Positions 28,001 to 36,458 of a stretch of DNA of 64,000 nucleotides are shown in pieces. Source of the DNA: Rhodospirillales bacterium (lineage in GTDB: Bacteria; Pseudomonadota; Alphaproteobacteria; Rhodospirillales; Rhodospirillaceae). A program made the position numbers and the translations under genes. Below the pieces are notes generated by a model. The model had not been told where the DNA came from. It searched no databases and saw only the letters and a list, made by a program, of their open reading frames with translations. The stretch covers positions 186,001 to 250,000 of the forward strand of contig JANQEW010000008.1 in the NCBI GenBank assembly GCA_028278135.1. The letters are read 5' to 3'. Numbering within the stretch: position 1 is the stretch's first letter; each line of letters opens with the position of its first letter.

Positions 28001-28487
28001 TGGTGAGAGTGGTGTGAGAAAGATGGCCGCTATTCTGATGGGCCGCAAGGAACGCGTGGGTCGGAACGGTGCACGCTATGAATTTATTAACTTCTCTGAA
28101 AGCACTGGAAGCTTTGAATGTACTTTTTTTGCAGAGGTCCTCGTAGCCGCACGGGATCTGCTCGCTTCTGGCAAGCCGCTGCTACTGACTGTCAATGCCC
28201 GACTGGATAACGGTCAGGTGAGGTTGGTTGTGCAGAGAGTTGAAGATCTGGAAAGCACAGCTGTTGCCGTCACAAACCGCTTAGAGGTGAATCTTGCCGA
28301 TAGTGGACCGCTCATGTCACTCAAGGCCATCCTAGAACGCGAAAGTCGTGGGCATAGCACTGTGGTTCTCTACCCTGATGTCCCAGGATACACAGTGGAA
28401 ATCCTTTTGCCAGACCGTTACGCTCTCTCAGCGCATTTGTTGTCCGTCTTACAAGAAGTGCCTGGTGTAGCAATCTCTCTCAGATGA
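25038..28487 (+). CDS. dnaE: DNA polymerase III alpha subunit
   Basis: Replicative DNA polymerase catalytic subunit of the DnaE1 type. The N-terminal PHP domain begins FVHLRTHTAYSLSEGAI. The polymerase core shows VGPGRGSGAGSLVAWAL and the catalytic aspartates in PDFDIDFCQERRDRVI. FNKSHAAAYAVIAYQTAYLK precedes the helix-hairpin-helix region, and an OB-fold follows (about residues 990-1070). The 1149-aa length is usual for alphaproteobacteria. AT-rich patches lie at about 25375-25445 and 26755-26900 without loss of protein motifs. It converges on the UbiH-family gene 13 bp downstream. Confidence 0.97.
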   Translation: MTYSPFVHLRTHTAYSLSEGAITIKELIQLCRAMTLPAVAITDTNNLFGAMEFSSACTEAGLQPIIGCQLAFQDDDIARLSHEQCTLGSIVLLVQNSMGYANMLKIVSQSYLQHNNNIHISYNMLSGNSDGLLLLTGGASGPIGRLLTKSRPEKARGMLEKLTSLFPGRTYVEIQRHGLSEEDRTEKPLIELAYTMGLPIVATNEAFFATPDMYEAHDVLLCIASGAYLGQDDRRRLTPEHHFKTAEAMRALFADLPEAFNNTLTVAQRCSFVVEKRKPLLPPFRTDSACSEGSELRARASAGLEKRLKNMAPKTEEPSAHVHPVQNAQSYWERLKHELSIIEQMGFPGYFLIVADFIQWAKANDVPVGPGRGSGAGSLVAWALTITDLDPLRFGLLFERFLNPERVSMPDFDIDFCQERRDRVIRYVQDRYGYMNVAQIITFGKLQARAVLRDVGRVLQMPYGLVDRICKLVPNNPAHPTPLKDAMEREPKLRELQISEPVVAQMLDIGVKLEGLYRHVSTHAAGVVIGDRRLDALVPLYQDSRSDMPVTQFNMKWVESAGLVKFDFLGLKTLTVISRTIEFIENNRGMRLHLTSIPYNDQATFNLLSQGNTCGVFQLESAGMRDVLRSMKPDSLEDIIAVVALYRPGPMDHISSYIRRKHGKESPDYLHPVLEPILQETYGIVVYQEQVMQIAQALAGYSLGGADLLRRAMGKKIKEAMEAQRKIFVDGAVARGVPPNKAAEVFDLVAKFAEYGFNKSHAAAYAVIAYQTAYLKTNYPVEFMAATMTLDMHNTEKLLLFRQELRRLNIPILPPDINHSEAIFTVEGHAIRYALGAIRNVGVGTMEALVEERARNGLFHNITDFISRLDPRILNKRQVENLVKAGALDTLEQNRARLFDGVERLVRAAMAMTQERTGRQVNLFDSTAQAAPPLTLQNRVHWSPMERLEREREAIGFYLSEHPMDVYGSIMDKLQVQSLAEVRRQLECGESGVRKMAAILMGRKERVGRNGARYEFINFSESTGSFECTFFAEVLVAARDLLASGKPLLLTVNARLDNGQVRLVVQRVEDLESTAVAVTNRLEVNLADSGPLMSLKAILERESRGHSTVVLYPDVPGYTVEILLPDRYALSAHLLSVLQEVPGVAISLR

Positions 28488-28500
28488 GAGTCTTCCTCTC

Positions 28501-29766
28501 TCAAGATCTCTCTTGTAAAGATTTTCCTTGTAACAGGAGAGGTAACTCCCCTACCGTGCCCATCGCATGCCTCATAAAAAACGTCTTCAGCGGTGGCAAG
28601 TGGTTGACAAGAGCCAAGCCGGAATTCCTGATAAACCGCACTGGGCTAATGTCGTTTGAGAACAGATTGTTAAGAACGTCCGTTAAAGCGAGCATCATCA
28701 TGTTATCGAAACGTCGCCAGCGTTGGTAACACGTTAGCCTGTTTGTATCACCGATATCCATTCCAAGACGGATAGCGTTCACGATCACTTCAGCTAAAAC
28801 AGCGACATCCCGGATGCCCATGTTCAGGCCCTGGCCAGCGAGCGGGTGCATACCATGGGCGGCGTCGCCAACTAATGCCAGGCGCTGCGCTATATATGTC
28901 TCAGCAAACTGCAGTGACAGTGGGTAGGAAAAACGAGGACCTATGACTCGTATTTCCCCCAGAAAATCCCCGAAGCGAGACTTTAGCTCAGTGAGGAAGG
29001 CGTTCTCGTTCATGGCCATCAGGATTGGAGCAAATCGATCCCGTTCCACCCAGACGATAGATGATTGGTGGGGGTGCACGAGAGGAAGGATGGCAAATGG
29101 ACCAGCTGGTAAGAAATGTTCGTACGCTACATTGTAGTGTGGTTCCTGATGGACAACGGTACAGACGATTCCCGTTTGGCAATAGTTCCAGCATGTGAGG
29201 CTGATGCCAGCGGCACTGCGCGTTGGGGAGGCACGGCCATCAGCTGCTATGGCTAAGCTAGCATTGAGGTCTTGATAGTTATTAATAAGAGCATTTACAC
29301 AACCTATGTTACGCTCGAGATGAGTCACAACGGCAGGAGCCAGCATAGTCACGGTTGGCAAGGTCTGTAAACGCTGGAGCAGTGCCCGGCGTACGACTGG
29401 GTTCGCGACAATCCAACCGAAAGGTTCATTGCCAACATCAGTGTGGTCATAGTGGAGGAAGAGGGGTGAATCTCCATCGACGACACGGATCTCAAGAATG
29501 GCTCCGGCGTGTGGGGCTATTTCTTTCCAAATACCAATTCCCGCGAGCAGCCGTTTACTGGAGAGAGAAATAGCTGTGCCGCGACCATCTAGAGATGGGG
29601 TTTGCAACTTTGCAATATTTTCTCTTTCAATGAGAACAACTTTGATACTTGCCTGTCCCAAGGCACAGGCAAGCATGCTACCAATCAGACCGCCGCCGAT
29701 GATCAAAACATCGGCGACGATGGTGTCGCGTCCTCTCCTGGTGTCGTTTCTCTCTCTGTGCATCAT
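28501..29766 (-). CDS. UbiH/UbiF/COQ6-family FAD hydroxylase
   Basis: Flavoprotein monooxygenase that hydroxylates the ubiquinone ring. Present are the FAD fold (VLIIGGGLIGSMLACAL), DGRGTAISLSSKRLL, the NAD(P)H/FAD motif AADGRASPTR, and the second FAD signature VGDAAHGMHPLAGQGLNMGIRD. The position hydroxylated cannot be read from sequence. The frame extends to 29862, but the ATG pair at 29766/29763, behind GGGAG, sits nearer the domain start (about 421 aa). With rquA and the COQ10-like gene it makes a third quinone-related gene within 7 kb. Confidence 0.88.
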   Translation of the reverse strand: MMHRERNDTRRGRDTIVADVLIIGGGLIGSMLACALGQASIKVVLIERENIAKLQTPSLDGRGTAISLSSKRLLAGIGIWKEIAPHAGAILEIRVVDGDSPLFLHYDHTDVGNEPFGWIVANPVVRRALLQRLQTLPTVTMLAPAVVTHLERNIGCVNALINNYQDLNASLAIAADGRASPTRSAAGISLTCWNYCQTGIVCTVVHQEPHYNVAYEHFLPAGPFAILPLVHPHQSSIVWVERDRFAPILMAMNENAFLTELKSRFGDFLGEIRVIGPRFSYPLSLQFAETYIAQRLALVGDAAHGMHPLAGQGLNMGIRDVAVLAEVIVNAIRLGMDIGDTNRLTCYQRWRRFDNMMMLALTDVLNNLFSNDISPVRFIRNSGLALVNHLPPLKTFFMRHAMGTVGELPLLLQGKSLQERS

Positions 29767-29971
29767 CCGCTCAGCTCCCGTGCCCCATGCACTACAGTGA
29801 CGTTCAGGAATGCCTTGTTGCACATCTTTTGTCCAGCCGTAGCGCAATTCTTCCCCCTTCATGGAAACGCGTGCGTGAGATGGGCAACATCCCCAACCAG
29901 CGCCGGCATGAGCGACGCGAGAACACGCATGGCGCTTCGGCTCAGCTCACGCCAGCGCAAATCACCTCCAG

Positions 29972-30003
29972 ACAAGGCCGCGCCCTCACAAGGCCGCGCC
30001 CTC
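29972..30003. repeat. 16-bp perfect tandem duplication
   Basis: Two adjacent copies of ACAAGGCCGCGCCCTC in the gap between the hydroxylase gene and dcd, directly followed by a second duplication. Confidence 0.97.
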
Positions 30004-30023
30004 AGATGACATGAGATGACATG
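30004..30023. repeat. 10-bp perfect tandem duplication
   Basis: Two adjacent copies of AGATGACATG, beginning at the base after the 16-bp duplication ends. Confidence 0.95.
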
Positions 30024-30077
30024 ACAAGAGCGCCAGGTTATGGTACAAGTGAGCGTTTTGGTAGGGTGTAGTGTCCC

Positions 30078-30659
30078 ATGAAGCTTGCCGACGTTGACAT
30101 CCGCGCTGCTCTCGAGGCAGGGCGCTTGCGCATCGATCCCCGACCAGCAGAAAAGGAAATTGGGGCAGTGTCAGTTGACCTGCAGCTTGGCACAACCTTT
30201 CGTGTTTGTGTCCCTGGTCAGGCGGTCGACCTCGCGCCATCTGGGGGCTTTTGGCAAGACAACCTCAAGATGGATCAGTTGATGACTCAGGTAGAGATCA
30301 GACATGAAGAGGCCTTCTATTTGCATCCAGGCGCTTTTGCACTGGGTATTACGCGGCAGCGCATCACCCTGCCAGATGACCTGGCCGGCCGTTTGGATGG
30401 CCGGAGTAGTCTTGCCCGCGTCGGTCTCATGGTCCATGCCACGGCGCACACTATTGATCCAGGCTGGGACGGGCGCATTACACTCGAATTCTTCAACTGT
30501 GGCCAATGGCTGCTAGCAATGCGGGCCGGCATGCATATATGCGCCCTGAGTTTTGAGCCACTGTTGTCGCCTACCTCCAAGCCCTATGCCCGCCAATCAG
30601 GTGCTAAATACAGGGGGCAAGATAGCCCATTGCCCAGCAGGCTCGGACGCCTTCTGTAA
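30078..30659 (+). CDS. dcd: dCTP deaminase
   Basis: Deaminates dCTP to dUTP, the main route to dTMP in Gram-negative bacteria. The catalytic block DGRSSLARVGLMVHATAH, then IDPGWDGRITLEFFN with the catalytic glutamate, is complete; SVDLQLGTTFRV and the C-terminal PYARQSGAKYRGQ also match. Length (193 aa) equals E. coli Dcd and indicates the monofunctional deaminase. The start ATG at 30078 is the only good choice. It stands alone, followed by a weak hairpin at 30767-30784. Confidence 0.95.
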   Translation: MKLADVDIRAALEAGRLRIDPRPAEKEIGAVSVDLQLGTTFRVCVPGQAVDLAPSGGFWQDNLKMDQLMTQVEIRHEEAFYLHPGAFALGITRQRITLPDDLAGRLDGRSSLARVGLMVHATAHTIDPGWDGRITLEFFNCGQWLLAMRAGMHICALSFEPLLSPTSKPYARQSGAKYRGQDSPLPSRLGRLL

Positions 30660-30766
30660 GCAATCTCCAGAATTACGTGCTACGTTACGTGTCATCAATG
30701 AAGTGTGAGTGTGAGACGAGTGCACATGGTTGATTGTTGTGATCCGTTATTCGTCCCGCCTGCATC

Positions 30767-30784
30767 ACTCTGAACAGAGTTTTT
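30767..30784 (+). terminator. Weak hairpin with T-run after dcd
   Basis: ACTCT-GAAC-AGAGT stem-loop followed by TTTT, about 110 bp after the dcd stop. The 5-bp stem is marginal for an intrinsic terminator. Confidence 0.35.
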
Positions 30785-31125
30785 AGAGGGGGAAAGACTG
30801 AAGAGTTCTCTCAACTTTAATGGCACCCATCACACTGGCTTCTCAAAGAGAAGCTGTGAGGCTCTGTTTTCCGCATACATCACACGCAAAGGCCGCACGA
30901 ATCGACGTATGCTGCTGCGCCGCTGTGGGGCCCTGTTCGGCAGGTCTCGGCATGTCTAGCGGCCCTCTTGGTTTCAGTCAGGCGCATGGTGTGCAGGGAT
31001 CTGTTTGTCGAGTCGAACGTGCTCTTCTGGTGTGCCAGTTGTGTGGCAGGTTTTTTGCTGTACCCGTACACTGTCCACAAAGCGTCAACAGAATCTCTCG
31101 ATATCTCTCTGGCGTGTCATAATGA

Positions 31126-31285
31126 CGAGGAGACTAACGCGTCAGTGGTGTTGTTTCCAGGCATAGGGGCTCTGCACAAGGGCGCCCGATTGAATCGGGC
31201 TGGGCGGCTGACTGTACCCCAGTACCCCATCGTCAAGTCCACTCTCTGTGACGCGAGCGATGAGTTTTAGGAGATGACTGGCAAG
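31126..31285 (+). promoter_or_regulatory. Possible degraded cobalamin riboswitch upstream of cbiM
   Basis: Elements in the order of the cobalamin riboswitch can be traced: a GGTG near the 5' end; GATTGAATC then GGGCTGGGCGGCTGACTGTA, resembling the AAATCC...CCCCGCAACTGTA core; CCACT; then GCGAGCGATGA and AGGAGATGACTGGC, close to the 3' end of known alphaproteobacterial examples. The GGGAAGG box and part of the 3' strand are missing. The position before cbiM fits. A covariance-model search (Rfam RF00174) would decide. Confidence 0.38.
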
Positions 31286-31366
31286 GGGATCCCAGTAGCG
31301 TGTTATTTGGGTTGTGCAGACAGCGTGACGGGCTTGATATGGCAGCGCCATATGAAGGGGGACCTG

Positions 31367-31999
31367 ATGCATATCATGGAAGGATATTTGCCGGTCAGCC
31401 ATGCTATTTTGTGGACGACGGTGGCAGCGCCTTTTGTTATACATGGTATCAAACATTTACTCTATTTACTAGATAATAACCCAAAAATTAAACTGACCAT
31501 AGCAGCAGTTGGTGCTTATACACTTGTTCTTTCAGCTCTCAAGGTGCCCTCAGTCACAGGCAGTTCCTCACATCCAACAGGAACAGGATTGGGAGCGCTG
31601 CTCTTCGGGCCACCTGTGATGGCTGTGATGGGCACAATTGTGCTGATCTTCCAGGCCTTATTATTGGCGCATGGTGGCTTGACGACCCTTGGTGCGAACA
31701 TTTTCTCTATGGCTGTGGCGGGCCCTTGGGTCGCCTGGGTAATTTTTCGTTTGGGCCGGCGGCGCGTCCGGCGCGTGGCGCTTTTTCTGGCCGTTGTCAT
31801 GGGTACGCTAGTGACCTATGGTGTCACGGCCGTTCAACTGGCCCTCGCCTTTCCCGATCCTCTCAGTGGTGTGACCGGTGCGGTGGTGAAGTTTCTCACC
31901 GTGTTTGGTCCCACCCAGATTCCACTGGCCATCAGCGAGGGTTTGTTAACATTGGTGGTCATCAATATCTTCATCAAGAATGAAAAGCACGATACCTAA
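31367..31999 (+). CDS. cbiM: Cobalt ECF transporter S component CbiM
   Basis: Substrate-binding membrane subunit of the cobalt energy-coupling-factor transporter. It begins with the diagnostic MHIMEGYLP, whose N-terminal Met-His form the metal site, and has multiple hydrophobic helices including [18 protein letters not shown] and [16 protein letters not shown]. The start at 31367 follows GAAGGGGG; an in-frame ATG at 31274 would bury the essential N-terminus and is rejected. The 210-aa length is normal. First gene of cbiMNQO. Confidence 0.95.
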   Translation: MHIMEGYLPVSHAILWTTVAAPFVIHGIKHLLYLLDNNPKIKLTIAAVGAYTLVLSALKVPSVTGSSSHPTGTGLGALLFGPPVMAVMGTIVLIFQALLLAHGGLTTLGANIFSMAVAGPWVAWVIFRLGRRRVRRVALFLAVVMGTLVTYGVTAVQLALAFPDPLSGVTGAVVKFLTVFGPTQIPLAISEGLLTLVVINIFIKNEKHDT

Positions 32000-32054
32000 C
32001 CTAACCTCATATAGATTGACATAGACAGTGACAATTTCGGGCGATAGAACTGTG

Positions 32055-32411
32055 ATGCAACGGTATGTACTGATTTTAATAGTATGCAGCTTGGTGGGTA
32101 TGCCGCTTGTATGGTCAGTGCCTCGAGACATCGGGGAGCCATTCGTCGGAACAGATAGCCAGGCAGTTGCCCTGATCGCGACTCTTGCTCCAGATTATAA
32201 ACCATGGATTAGTATGCCGTGGGAACCACCAGGAACGACGGTAGAAAGTTTCTTCTTTGCCCTACAGGCCGCCCTGGGCGCAGGGGTGGTAGGGTATTAT
32301 CTGGGAAGACGGGGACGACGGGGACGGAGACGGAGTCGTTGTCACGGCGCTGTCCAGGACCGCAGGGGAGCCTCTCAGGGCACGACATCTCCTTCTGACG
32401 AATCCTTCTGA
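32055..32411 (+). CDS. cbiN: Cobalt transport protein CbiN
   Basis: Small auxiliary membrane subunit of the Cbi cobalt transporter, needed with CbiM for metal loading. The family signature is present: an N-terminal helix, GTDSQAVALIATLAPDYKPW, then WEPPGTTVESFFFALQAALGAGVVGYYLG. After the second helix the tail is unusually basic (GRRGRRGRRRSR) and contains an in-frame 9-bp duplication (32308-32325). A second duplication (32390-32415) covers the stop codon. A GTG at 32028 is an alternative start. Confidence 0.9.
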   Translation: MQRYVLILIVCSLVGMPLVWSVPRDIGEPFVGTDSQAVALIATLAPDYKPWISMPWEPPGTTVESFFFALQAALGAGVVGYYLGRRGRRGRRRSRCHGAVQDRRGASQGTTSPSDESF

Positions 32412-32415
32412 CGAA
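32390..32415. repeat. 13-bp perfect tandem duplication over the cbiN stop
   Basis: Two adjacent copies of TCCTTCTGACGAA. The second copy is read in another frame and supplies the present TGA stop of cbiN; with one copy the frame would run a few codons further. Confidence 0.95.
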
Positions 32416-32425
32416 GGCCATACGG

Positions 32426-33163
32426 ATGCACCTGGTTGACAGACTCGCTTGTACTAATCGCCTCACCACTCGTCACCCCTTGGAAAAGGTCCTGTTGGCT
32501 GGTGGTCTGTTGGGGACCAATATAGTCGTCCCGCCATGGCCCGGGGCATTGCTTGTACTCGGGACTATGACCGCAGCTGCCATAGGTGTCGCGAGGTTGC
32601 CGCTTCGCGAATGGTTCCGAGTGTTGTCGTGGCCGATGGGTTTTTTAGTAGCTGGGAGTAGCGTAATGGCGCTGGCAGTGGATCCGGCCAGCGCGGTGGT
32701 GTCAGTCCATCCTGAAGGGATGCAGACGGCTGTTCTGACAAGTCTGCGGGCGTTAGCCGCTGTGTCATGCCTTGCCTTCCTTGCGCTGACGACCCCTATG
32801 GCTGACATGGGATGGTTGTTATCACGTGCGGGGATACCACAACCTATTATAGAAATATCATTTTTGACTTATCGTTTTACAATGTTATTAGTGGAGATGG
32901 CCAGTAACGGGGTGACAGCGCAGAAGGCGAGGCTAGGCTGGCAGGGCCCGTGGCGCGCCGCACGGGCTGCTCATCTTTTAGCAGCAGCATTACTCCCGCG
33001 CGCGATTGAACGGGCACGGCGTCTTGAAACAGGTCTAACGGCGCGTGGGTTCACCGGAGCGTTAGGCGTGCGGCAACGCGATCGCCTGCCGCCCTCTTCG
33101 GCGGGGATCGCCATTGTGCTGGGCACAGTGATGCTGGTCGCCACAGCGGGTGTCCTCTTGTGA
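32426..33163 (+). CDS. cbiQ: Cobalt ECF transporter T component CbiQ
   Basis: Transmembrane coupling subunit linking the ATPase to CbiM/N. It has four to five hydrophobic helices and the T-component signature near the C-terminus (ALLPRAIERARRLETGLTARG, the ARR-type coupling helix that contacts the ATPase). Typical N-terminal wording (DRLACTNRLTTRHPLEKVLLAG) supports CbiQ over BioN. The 245-aa length is normal. It overlaps cbiO by 4 bp. Confidence 0.92.
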   Translation: MHLVDRLACTNRLTTRHPLEKVLLAGGLLGTNIVVPPWPGALLVLGTMTAAAIGVARLPLREWFRVLSWPMGFLVAGSSVMALAVDPASAVVSVHPEGMQTAVLTSLRALAAVSCLAFLALTTPMADMGWLLSRAGIPQPIIEISFLTYRFTMLLVEMASNGVTAQKARLGWQGPWRAARAAHLLAAALLPRAIERARRLETGLTARGFTGALGVRQRDRLPPSSAGIAIVLGTVMLVATAGVLL

Positions 33164-34044
33164 CAAAGGTTGATCACGTACTGGAGGCAGAGGGACTCTG
33201 GTATGCCTATTCTGGTGGCCCTTGGGCGTTGAACGGCCTCGCGCTACGGATTCCCCGCGGGGGGAAAAGCGCGATTCTCGGGGCCAACGGAACAGGCAAG
33301 ACGACCTTACTTCTGCATATGAATGGTACCTTGCGCCCAAACGCTGGCACGATTTGGCGCGATGGCGTTCCGGTTCGGTACGGAGCCCGTGCCCTACTGG
33401 CATGGCGGACTGCAGTAGGTTTAGTTTTGCAGGATCCTGATGATCAGCTTTTTGCTGCGACAGTGGCAGAGGACGTCTCATTCGGACCGTTTAACCTTGG
33501 GCTGGATGATAGCACCGTGCGGAAGCGAGTCGCCGCGGCGCTGGCCGCTATGCGCATTACAGATCTAGCCAACAGCCCCCCGCACTCTCTCAGTTTTGGA
33601 CAGCGTAAACGGGTAGCAATTGCAGGACTTCTTGCTATGCAGCCGCGTGTTCTCTTGCTAGACGAACCGACAACTGGGCTGGATGGATGGGGAGTGATTC
33701 ATCTATTAGTAGCGTTGGATCGACTCGTCGTTAAGTACGGCACGACTATCGTTCTGACCACGAATGACGTAGATCTAGCTTATGCCTGGGCCGATGAGGT
33801 GGTCCTACTACAGGGCGGTCGGACCCTGATCCAGGGGAGAGCTGTCGACGTGCTCTGTGACACGACCTTGCTCCAAGCCGCTCGCCTGCGCCCGCCATGG
33901 ATGGCTGTCTTAGGGCTGACGGCTAGAAGGCTGGGCTTGCTGGGAGCGGATGAATCGTTACCACGCTCGCGGACACAGGTGACAAATCTTCTGAAGATAG
34001 TCGCAGAATGGAAAGAACATCTCTCTGAGTTAGAATGCAGCTGA
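33160..34044 (+). CDS. cbiO: Cobalt ECF transporter ATPase CbiO
   Basis: ATP-binding subunit of the cobalt transporter. Walker A is GANGTGKTTLL, the Q-loop is GLVLQDPDDQLFAATVAEDVSFGP, the signature is LSFGQRKRVAIAG and Walker B is VLLLDEPTTGLDG. The 294-aa protein starts at a GTG overlapping the cbiQ stop. The Q-loop wording DPDDQLFAATV is standard for ECF ATPases. A single ATPase gene suggests a homodimer. No cobalamin-synthesis gene is seen beside the cluster. Confidence 0.94.
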   Translation: MTKVDHVLEAEGLWYAYSGGPWALNGLALRIPRGGKSAILGANGTGKTTLLLHMNGTLRPNAGTIWRDGVPVRYGARALLAWRTAVGLVLQDPDDQLFAATVAEDVSFGPFNLGLDDSTVRKRVAAALAAMRITDLANSPPHSLSFGQRKRVAIAGLLAMQPRVLLLDEPTTGLDGWGVIHLLVALDRLVVKYGTTIVLTTNDVDLAYAWADEVVLLQGGRTLIQGRAVDVLCDTTLLQAARLRPPWMAVLGLTARRLGLLGADESLPRSRTQVTNLLKIVAEWKEHLSELECS

Positions 34045-34262
34045 AGAGATCAGGAAAATGTCCGCTCTATGAGAATTCTATGTGGCAGGCAAGCAGGCAA
34101 AGTGTTTTTGTTTTTCAACTCTCTTATATTTTTTTACAACTCTCTCTCCTGGAGAGGAAAAGTTGCTGCTGTCCATGTATCTGTCTTGCAATCTGCGAGA
34201 TCTTTATGGTAGCTAATCAACCGGGGTGGCGCCAGTGAGAGCCCAGACCAGGAGCACGAGCT

Positions 34263-34904
34263 GTGTGGTGGCCGATTTCTGTAGAGGAGTACGGTACGCC
34301 GCCTCAAAGAAAGGAAGCGCGGTTTCGGGGAACCGGAGAGTTGGCATCCGAAAAAGCAGGGGTTGCTGGGATTGCGGAGCGTTATGCGACGGCCCTCTTG
34401 GAATTGGCCAATGAGGAAGGATGTCTCGAGCAGGTCGAGGCTGACCTTGAGTCGTGGCGCGTACTCCTCTCTGCCAGCGCAGACTTGCAGCGTTTTGTGG
34501 CCAGTCCGGTGCTGTCACGAGAGGAGCATATACAAGGCATAGCCGCTGTGAGTAGCGCTGCTGGGCTGTCGTCGTTGACACAGCGCTTCCTGAAGGTGGT
34601 CGCAGCCAAGCGCCGGCTCTTCGTTTTACCCAGAGTGATCACAGTCCTGTCCGCTATGATAGCTGAGTGCCGGGGTGAGCGCCGTGCTGAGGTGCGTGTG
34701 GCCCAGCCGTTATCCAGCGACCAAGAGACTGCTATAGCAGCGGCGTTGTCCGCTGCGGCGACGGGTGAACGGGTTGTCTTAGAGATTCAGGTCGACCTGA
34801 CGTTACTCGGTGGTCTAGTGATCAAGATGGGGCCGCAGATCATCGATAGTTCTCTCCGTACAAAACTGCAACGCCTGCAGCTCGCTATGAAAGGGATCGG
34901 ATGA
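34263..34904 (+). CDS. atpH: ATP synthase delta subunit
   Basis: Stator subunit joining F1 to F0. The core begins [20 protein letters not shown] and ends with the conserved [31 protein letters not shown]. The GTG at 34263 has AGGAG eight bases upstream and gives 213 aa, with about 26 residues before the normal start; a TTG at 34341 would give a standard-length protein. It overlaps atpA by 4 bp. First gene of atpHAGDC; the F0 genes (atpIBEF) are elsewhere, as usual in alphaproteobacteria. Confidence 0.93.
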   Translation: MWWPISVEEYGTPPQRKEARFRGTGELASEKAGVAGIAERYATALLELANEEGCLEQVEADLESWRVLLSASADLQRFVASPVLSREEHIQGIAAVSSAAGLSSLTQRFLKVVAAKRRLFVLPRVITVLSAMIAECRGERRAEVRVAQPLSSDQETAIAAALSAAATGERVVLEIQVDLTLLGGLVIKMGPQIIDSSLRTKLQRLQLAMKGIG

Positions 34905-36439
34905 TGAAAATCCGCGCCTCTGAGATCTCCGCGATTCTCAAGCAGCAGATCAGCGACTTCGGCATGGAAACAGTTACCACTGAGGTGGGACGCGTGTTGT
35001 CTGTGAGTGATGGCATCGTGCAAGTCCACGGCCTGGACAATATCCAGGCTGGCGAGATGGTGGAGTTTCCATGTGGTATCAAGGGAATGGCTCTGAATCT
35101 TGAGGCTGACAATGTCGGTGTCGTCATCTTTGGTGAAGATCGTAGTATTCGTGAAGGCGATGTAGCCAGCCGTACTGGCGCCATATTTGATGTGCCTGTC
35201 GGCAAGAATATGCTTGGGCGAGTCGTCGATGCGCTCGGTAATCCTATTGACGGGAGGGGCGTTATAGAAGCTAGCGAGCGGCGGCGTGCTGATCTCAAAG
35301 CGCCTGGGATTATCCCACGCCGGTCCGTGCACGAGCCTATGCAGACTGGCCTTAAAGCTATTGACAGTTTGATTCCCATCGGCCGCGGCCAGCGTGAACT
35401 CATCATAGGGGATCGCCAGACAGGCAAAACGGCAATCGTTCTCGACACGATCATCAATCAGAAGAAAATAAACGAAACAGCGGAAAGGGACCAGGATAGG
35501 CTGTTCTGCATCTATGTTGCAGTCGGACAAAAACGCGCGACTGTGGCCCAGGTTGTAAAAACGCTAGAAGAGTATGGTGCCATGGCCTACACTATTGTCG
35601 TGGCCGCTACTGCCTCAGAGCCAGCACCGCTGCAATTTATCGCCCCCTACACGGGCTGTACGATGGGAGAGTACTTCCGCGATCATGGCATGCACGCAGT
35701 GATATTTTATGATGATTTGTCTAAACAAGCAACAGCTTATCGCCAAATGTCACTGCTATTACGTCGCCCGCCGGGTCGTGAAGCGTATCCAGGAGATGTA
35801 TTCTATTTGCATTCCCGTCTGCTGGAGAGGGCGGCGAAGCTGAACGAAAGCAACGGCTCTGGCTCTCTGACAGCCCTGCCGGTGATAGAGACTCAGGCTA
35901 ATGACGTTTCCGCCTACATACCGACAAACGTCATCTCTATCACTGATGGTCAGATCTTCCTAGAGACAGATCTGTTTTACAAGGGCATCAGGCCTGCTGT
36001 CAACGTGGGCTTGTCTGTCAGCCGTGTCGGTTCTGCCGCCCAGGTAAAAGCCATGAAACAGGTGGCCGGTAGCATCAAGCTAGAGCTGGCGCAGTATCGT
36101 GAAATGGTTGCTTTCGCCCAGTTTGCTTCAGATCTCGATCCTGCCACACAGAAACTACTCAATCGTGGTGCGCGCCTGACAGAACTGTTAAAACAGCCGC
36201 AGTTTGCACCCATGTCTGTCGAGAAGCAGGTGGTGGCAATCTTCGCGGGGGTCCGGGGGTATTTGGATGGAGTGAAAACAGCTGATATAGAACAGTTTGA
36301 GAAGAGGATGCTTGAGGACGTAGAAGCCAACGCACCGGATATCCTAGACGCCATCCATCATGACAAGGTGATGTCCATGGAGACGGAGCACAAACTTCTT
36401 GCTTTCCTTGACAGCTTTACGCGGGTCTTCGTCGCCTAA
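34901..36439 (+). CDS. atpA: ATP synthase alpha subunit
   Basis: Non-catalytic nucleotide-binding subunit of F1. The N-terminal barrel ([29 protein letters not shown]), the Walker [16 protein letters not shown], and the [31 protein letters not shown] region are all standard. The 512-aa length is normal. The start overlaps the atpH stop (ATGA). A short AT-rich patch is seen at about 35700-35770. Confidence 0.97.
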   Translation: MMKIRASEISAILKQQISDFGMETVTTEVGRVLSVSDGIVQVHGLDNIQAGEMVEFPCGIKGMALNLEADNVGVVIFGEDRSIREGDVASRTGAIFDVPVGKNMLGRVVDALGNPIDGRGVIEASERRRADLKAPGIIPRRSVHEPMQTGLKAIDSLIPIGRGQRELIIGDRQTGKTAIVLDTIINQKKINETAERDQDRLFCIYVAVGQKRATVAQVVKTLEEYGAMAYTIVVAATASEPAPLQFIAPYTGCTMGEYFRDHGMHAVIFYDDLSKQATAYRQMSLLLRRPPGREAYPGDVFYLHSRLLERAAKLNESNGSGSLTALPVIETQANDVSAYIPTNVISITDGQIFLETDLFYKGIRPAVNVGLSVSRVGSAAQVKAMKQVAGSIKLELAQYREMVAFAQFASDLDPATQKLLNRGARLTELLKQPQFAPMSVEKQVVAIFAGVRGYLDGVKTADIEQFEKRMLEDVEANAPDILDAIHHDKVMSMETEHKLLAFLDSFTRVFVA

Positions 36440-36458
36440 TCATCACAGTGAAAGTCAT

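Larger units (their letters stand above)
30660..31366 (+). other. Gene-free stretch dcd/cbiM with leader
   Basis: About 700 bp. The last 240 bp are probably the cbiM 5' leader, with a possible eroded cobalamin riboswitch (31126-31285) and a GCCCGAT-TGA-ATCGGGC hairpin at 31186-31202. A 100-codon open frame at 30820-31122 has no recognisable domain, and I do not call it. Confidence 0.55.

Noticed and set aside
30820-31122. 100-codon open frame before cbiM
   Set aside because: No recognisable domain, no good ribosome-binding site and composition like the surrounding spacer.
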